NCBI GenBank assembly: GCA_900177435.1
Contig: FXAI01000004.1
Span: forward strand, 334,821 to 398,820
Source: Alteromonadaceae bacterium Bs31
Lineage (GTDB): Bacteria > Pseudomonadota > Gammaproteobacteria > Pseudomonadales > Cellvibrionaceae
Reading direction: 5' to 3'
Length of the DNA: 64,000 bases
Below are positions 61,846-64,000 of this stretch, piece after piece. A program made the translations under genes and the position numbers. Position 1 is the stretch's first letter, and every line of letters begins with the position of its first letter. The notes below the pieces were generated by a model. It worked only from the letters and a program-made list of their open reading frames with translations. It was not told where the DNA came from and ran no database searches.

Positions 61846-62853
61846 ATGTTGTCTTTCAAGCCCCCTCGCATACCCCTCGCACAAACTCCCACTCCGCTTA
61901 AAGCGCTGGATCGCTTGAGTGAGCATATTGGCGGCCCTCGAATCTGGGTCAAACAAGATGACCTCAGCGGCTGTGTGCTTTCTGGTAATAAAATCAGGAA
62001 ACTGGAATTTGTACTTGCAGAAGCAAGGGCTCAGGGCTGTGATACTTTGATAACCTGTGGCGGGTTGCAATCCAATCATTGTAGAGCTACTGCAATAGTC
62101 GCAGCTCAACAAGGTATGGCTGCTCATTTGATACTGCGCGGGGCGGAAAATGAAATTCCCGACGGAAACTTGCTGCTTGATTACTTGTCGGGCGCGAAGA
62201 TTTCCTCATACCCAGAAAAACAGTATTTTGCTGAATTGCATGCCTTGTTCTTACATTGGCAGCGCCATTATGAAGCGCAGGGACGTAAGGCCCACTGTAT
62301 ACCAACGGGTGCAAGTGATGAATTTGGCCTGTGGGGTTATCTCTGTGCAGCCGAGGAGCTTGTCAGTGATATGTCAGCTGCAAATTTTCAAGCAGATGCC
62401 GTGGTGGTTGCCACTGGCTCCGGGGGAACTCAGGGGGGGCTCACCCTCGGTATGCATTTACTGAGTCAAGGTGTAGCGGTATACGGAATGGCAGTGTGTG
62501 ATTCTGTAGCCTATTTCAGGAAAAAAGTACTCCAGGATGTATCTGCCTGGCACTCGCGTTGGGGAGAGCACTTTCATCTTGCAGGCACTGCTGACTTAGG
62601 CCTCAATATCAACACCATTGACGATTATATCGGGCCTGGTTATGCCAAAACATATCCGGAATTATTTGACTGTATTCGCTGGGTCGCTCAGCTGGAAGGG
62701 CTGATTCTAGACCCGGTTTATACGGGCAAGGCCTTTTACGGCATGCTGCAGGAAGTGAAGAAAGGTCGCTTCAAAGAGATGGAAAATATTATTTTTGTTC
62801 ATACCGGCGGAGTGTTTGGTTTGTTTCCTTACAAGCAGGGCCTGAAATTTTAA
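61846..62853 (+). CDS. PLP-dependent D-cysteine desulfhydrase / ACC deaminase-family enzyme
   Basis: The family breaks D-cysteine (or 1-aminocyclopropane-1-carboxylate) into ammonia, an alpha-keto acid and, for cysteine, sulfide. The PLP-binding Lys49 is in LSGNKIRKLEF; GGLQSNHCRATA and ATGSGGTQGGL (phosphate loop) follow; LDPVYTGKAFYGML and HTGGVFGLFPY close the protein, as in DcyD. Length 335. DcyD is the better guess than ACC deaminase, but the substrate is not settled. The adjacent amino-acid symporter gene would fit D-amino-acid uptake and use. Confidence 0.85.
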   Translation: MLSFKPPRIPLAQTPTPLKALDRLSEHIGGPRIWVKQDDLSGCVLSGNKIRKLEFVLAEARAQGCDTLITCGGLQSNHCRATAIVAAQQGMAAHLILRGAENEIPDGNLLLDYLSGAKISSYPEKQYFAELHALFLHWQRHYEAQGRKAHCIPTGASDEFGLWGYLCAAEELVSDMSAANFQADAVVVATGSGGTQGGLTLGMHLLSQGVAVYGMAVCDSVAYFRKKVLQDVSAWHSRWGEHFHLAGTADLGLNINTIDDYIGPGYAKTYPELFDCIRWVAQLEGLILDPVYTGKAFYGMLQEVKKGRFKEMENIIFVHTGGVFGLFPYKQGLKF

Positions 62854-62885
62854 ATTAAAAAACAGTTGTGGTGTTGGGGGTATAA

Positions 62886-64000
62886 ATGGCTTTTTCGGAA
62901 GATTTCGCAAAAATTCTAGCAGACGTTTCGGGCTATATTTGGGGCCCGTATATGCTGACATTAATACTCGGGGTTGGTCTGCTCCTGACTATTCGTATTC
63001 GGGGGATATCTTTACTAAAAATACCCTACGCATTTAAACGTTTAATTCAAGGGCGCAGTGATCAGGGGGAGGGCTCCATTGCGCCGTTCAGCGCCTTAAT
63101 GCTGTCATTGTCTGCCACAATTGGTACGGGAAACATTGTTGGTGTCGCCACGGCTATAGGTATTGGCGGGCCAGGCGCTTTGTTTTGGATGTGGTGCAGT
63201 GCGCTGCTTGGCATGGCGACTAAATATGGTGAGGCGGTTTGTGCTGTAAAATACCGGGAAAAAAGTGAAACGGGGGAATACGTTGGCGGCCCGATGTATT
63301 ACATTAAAAACGGCCTTGGTAAAAAGTGGATGCCTCTGGCTGTGGCCTTCGCGGGCTTTGGTGCATTTGCGGGCTTTGGTATTGGCAACATGGTACAGGC
63401 CAATTCCGTAGCGGACTCTCTGGAAGTTGCGTTCAATGTTCCAAAGGCGCTGACGGCGCTTGTTCTCGCTGTGGCGGTATTCGCCGTTTTATTGGGAGGT
63501 GTTCGACGGATCGCTGAGGTAGCCAAGCGTTTGGTACCCTTTATGGCCTTCGCCTATTTGGCAGCGGGTTTAATTGTTATTTTTGCCAATATCTCAGAAA
63601 TTCCAGCAGCGTTTATTCTGGTCGTTAAGAGTGCTTTCCAACCTGTTGCCGCAGAAGGCGGATTTGCTGGAGCCGCTGTTGCTTTGGCTATTCAGAAGGG
63701 TATATCCCGAGGCGTTTTTTCCAATGAGGCGGGTCTGGGTTCTGCACCAATTGCACACGCCGCTGCGGCTACCAATAACCCGGTAAGGCAAGGGACTATT
63801 GCCATGCTCGGTACCTTTATTGATACCATCATTGTGTGCTCGGTTACCGGCCTGGCTATTCTTGTAAGCGGGGTGTGGACTTCTGGTTTGCAGGGGGCGG
63901 CATTGTCACAGGCGGCATTCAATGATGTTCTGCCTTATGGAGACAAAGTTGTTTCGCTGTCGCTTGTTGTCTTTGCATTCACCACTATCTTGGGGTGGAG
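62886..64000 (+). CDS. Alanine/glycine:cation symporter (AGCS family), 3' end beyond the window
   Basis: A sodium-coupled amino-acid transporter in the inner membrane. The frame is open from ATG 62886 to the window edge, 371 codons. Motifs include LSATIGTGNIVGVATAIGIGG (sodium and substrate site), ATKYGEAVCAVKYR, GGPMYYIKNGLG, RGVFSNEAGLGSAPIAHAAA and GTFIDTIIVC, all typical of AgcS/DagA proteins. Family members are about 450-550 residues, so roughly 80-180 are missing. It begins 32 bp after the desulfhydrase-like gene and is probably co-transcribed with it. Confidence 0.93.
   Translation, partial: MAFSEDFAKILADVSGYIWGPYMLTLILGVGLLLTIRIRGISLLKIPYAFKRLIQGRSDQGEGSIAPFSALMLSLSATIGTGNIVGVATAIGIGGPGALFWMWCSALLGMATKYGEAVCAVKYREKSETGEYVGGPMYYIKNGLGKKWMPLAVAFAGFGAFAGFGIGNMVQANSVADSLEVAFNVPKALTALVLAVAVFAVLLGGVRRIAEVAKRLVPFMAFAYLAAGLIVIFANISEIPAAFILVVKSAFQPVAAEGGFAGAAVALAIQKGISRGVFSNEAGLGSAPIAHAAAATNNPVRQGTIAMLGTFIDTIIVCSVTGLAILVSGVWTSGLQGAALSQAAFNDVLPYGDKVVSLSLVVFAFTTILGW

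Overview
The window reads as chromosome of an aerobic, Gram-negative gammaproteobacterium. An order such as Cellvibrionales (the Saccharophagus/Teredinibacter/Cellvibrio type of marine degrader) would fit, but this is an inference. It rests on the RNase E with a long Arg-rich tail and NDPR motifs, the rne/rluC divergent pair, the yceF-yceD-rpmF-plsX-fabDG-acpP-fabF-pabC-mltG-tmk-holB-pilZ-tatD order, and a pseudomonad-like type IV pilus PilZ. GC content looks close to 50 percent in the core and lower at the left end. No phage, integrase, complete insertion sequence or CRISPR array is visible.

Left part (1-28.4 kb) is accessory. It opens with decayed REP-associated tyrosine transposase (RAYT) pieces. 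These surround a two-gene module of unknown function (391-2423) and are followed by two 168-bp MITE-like repeats with inverted ends. Next comes a surface-protein locus: a repeat-bearing outer-membrane lipoprotein (3.7-6.0 kb), a giant two-partner-secretion exoprotein of about 5,930 residues (6.1-23.9 kb) and its TpsB outer-membrane transporter (23.9-25.8 kb). A terminator hairpin lies between exoprotein and transporter. A small gamma-glutamylcyclotransferase follows, and then a second two-gene module (26.5-28.4 kb). Its first protein looks like a distant paralogue of the first protein of the left-end module.

Middle part (28.5-37.2 kb) holds a GlpD-like flavoprotein, a small zinc-ribbon protein, an SLC13/DASS carboxylate transporter, the ybbP-ybbA ABC system divergent from the periplasmic lipase/thioesterase tesA, and an anchored protein of unknown function. 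At 37.4-38.0 kb is tRNA-Ser(UGA) with its own promoter. Its 3' end and terminator are duplicated 206 bp downstream, followed by 51-bp palindrome-rich tandem repeats.

Right part (38-64 kb) is mostly housekeeping. RNase E diverges from rluC across about 850 bp. A HAD phosphatase, a GNAT acetyltransferase, the ABC-F protein YheS and Maf/YceF lead into the fatty-acid operon (yceD, rpmF, plsX, fabD, fabG, acpP, fabF) and on to pabC, mltG, tmk, holB, pilZ, tatD and a dimeric all-alpha dUTPase. rluA is inserted on the opposite strand between tmk and holB. Malate dehydrogenase, Bcp peroxiredoxin, a GAF-AraC regulator, an isolated yajC, a D-cysteine desulfhydrase-like enzyme and a truncated alanine/glycine:cation symporter close the window. 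Between bcp and the AraC gene, a near-consensus promoter and a terminator about 130 nt apart frame a candidate small RNA.

The most novel material is the twin bicistronic modules flanking the giant TPS locus, the exoprotein's roughly 40 Trp-motif repeats combined with RTX-like glycine/aspartate motifs, the RAYT relic/MITE cluster, and the candidate small RNA.
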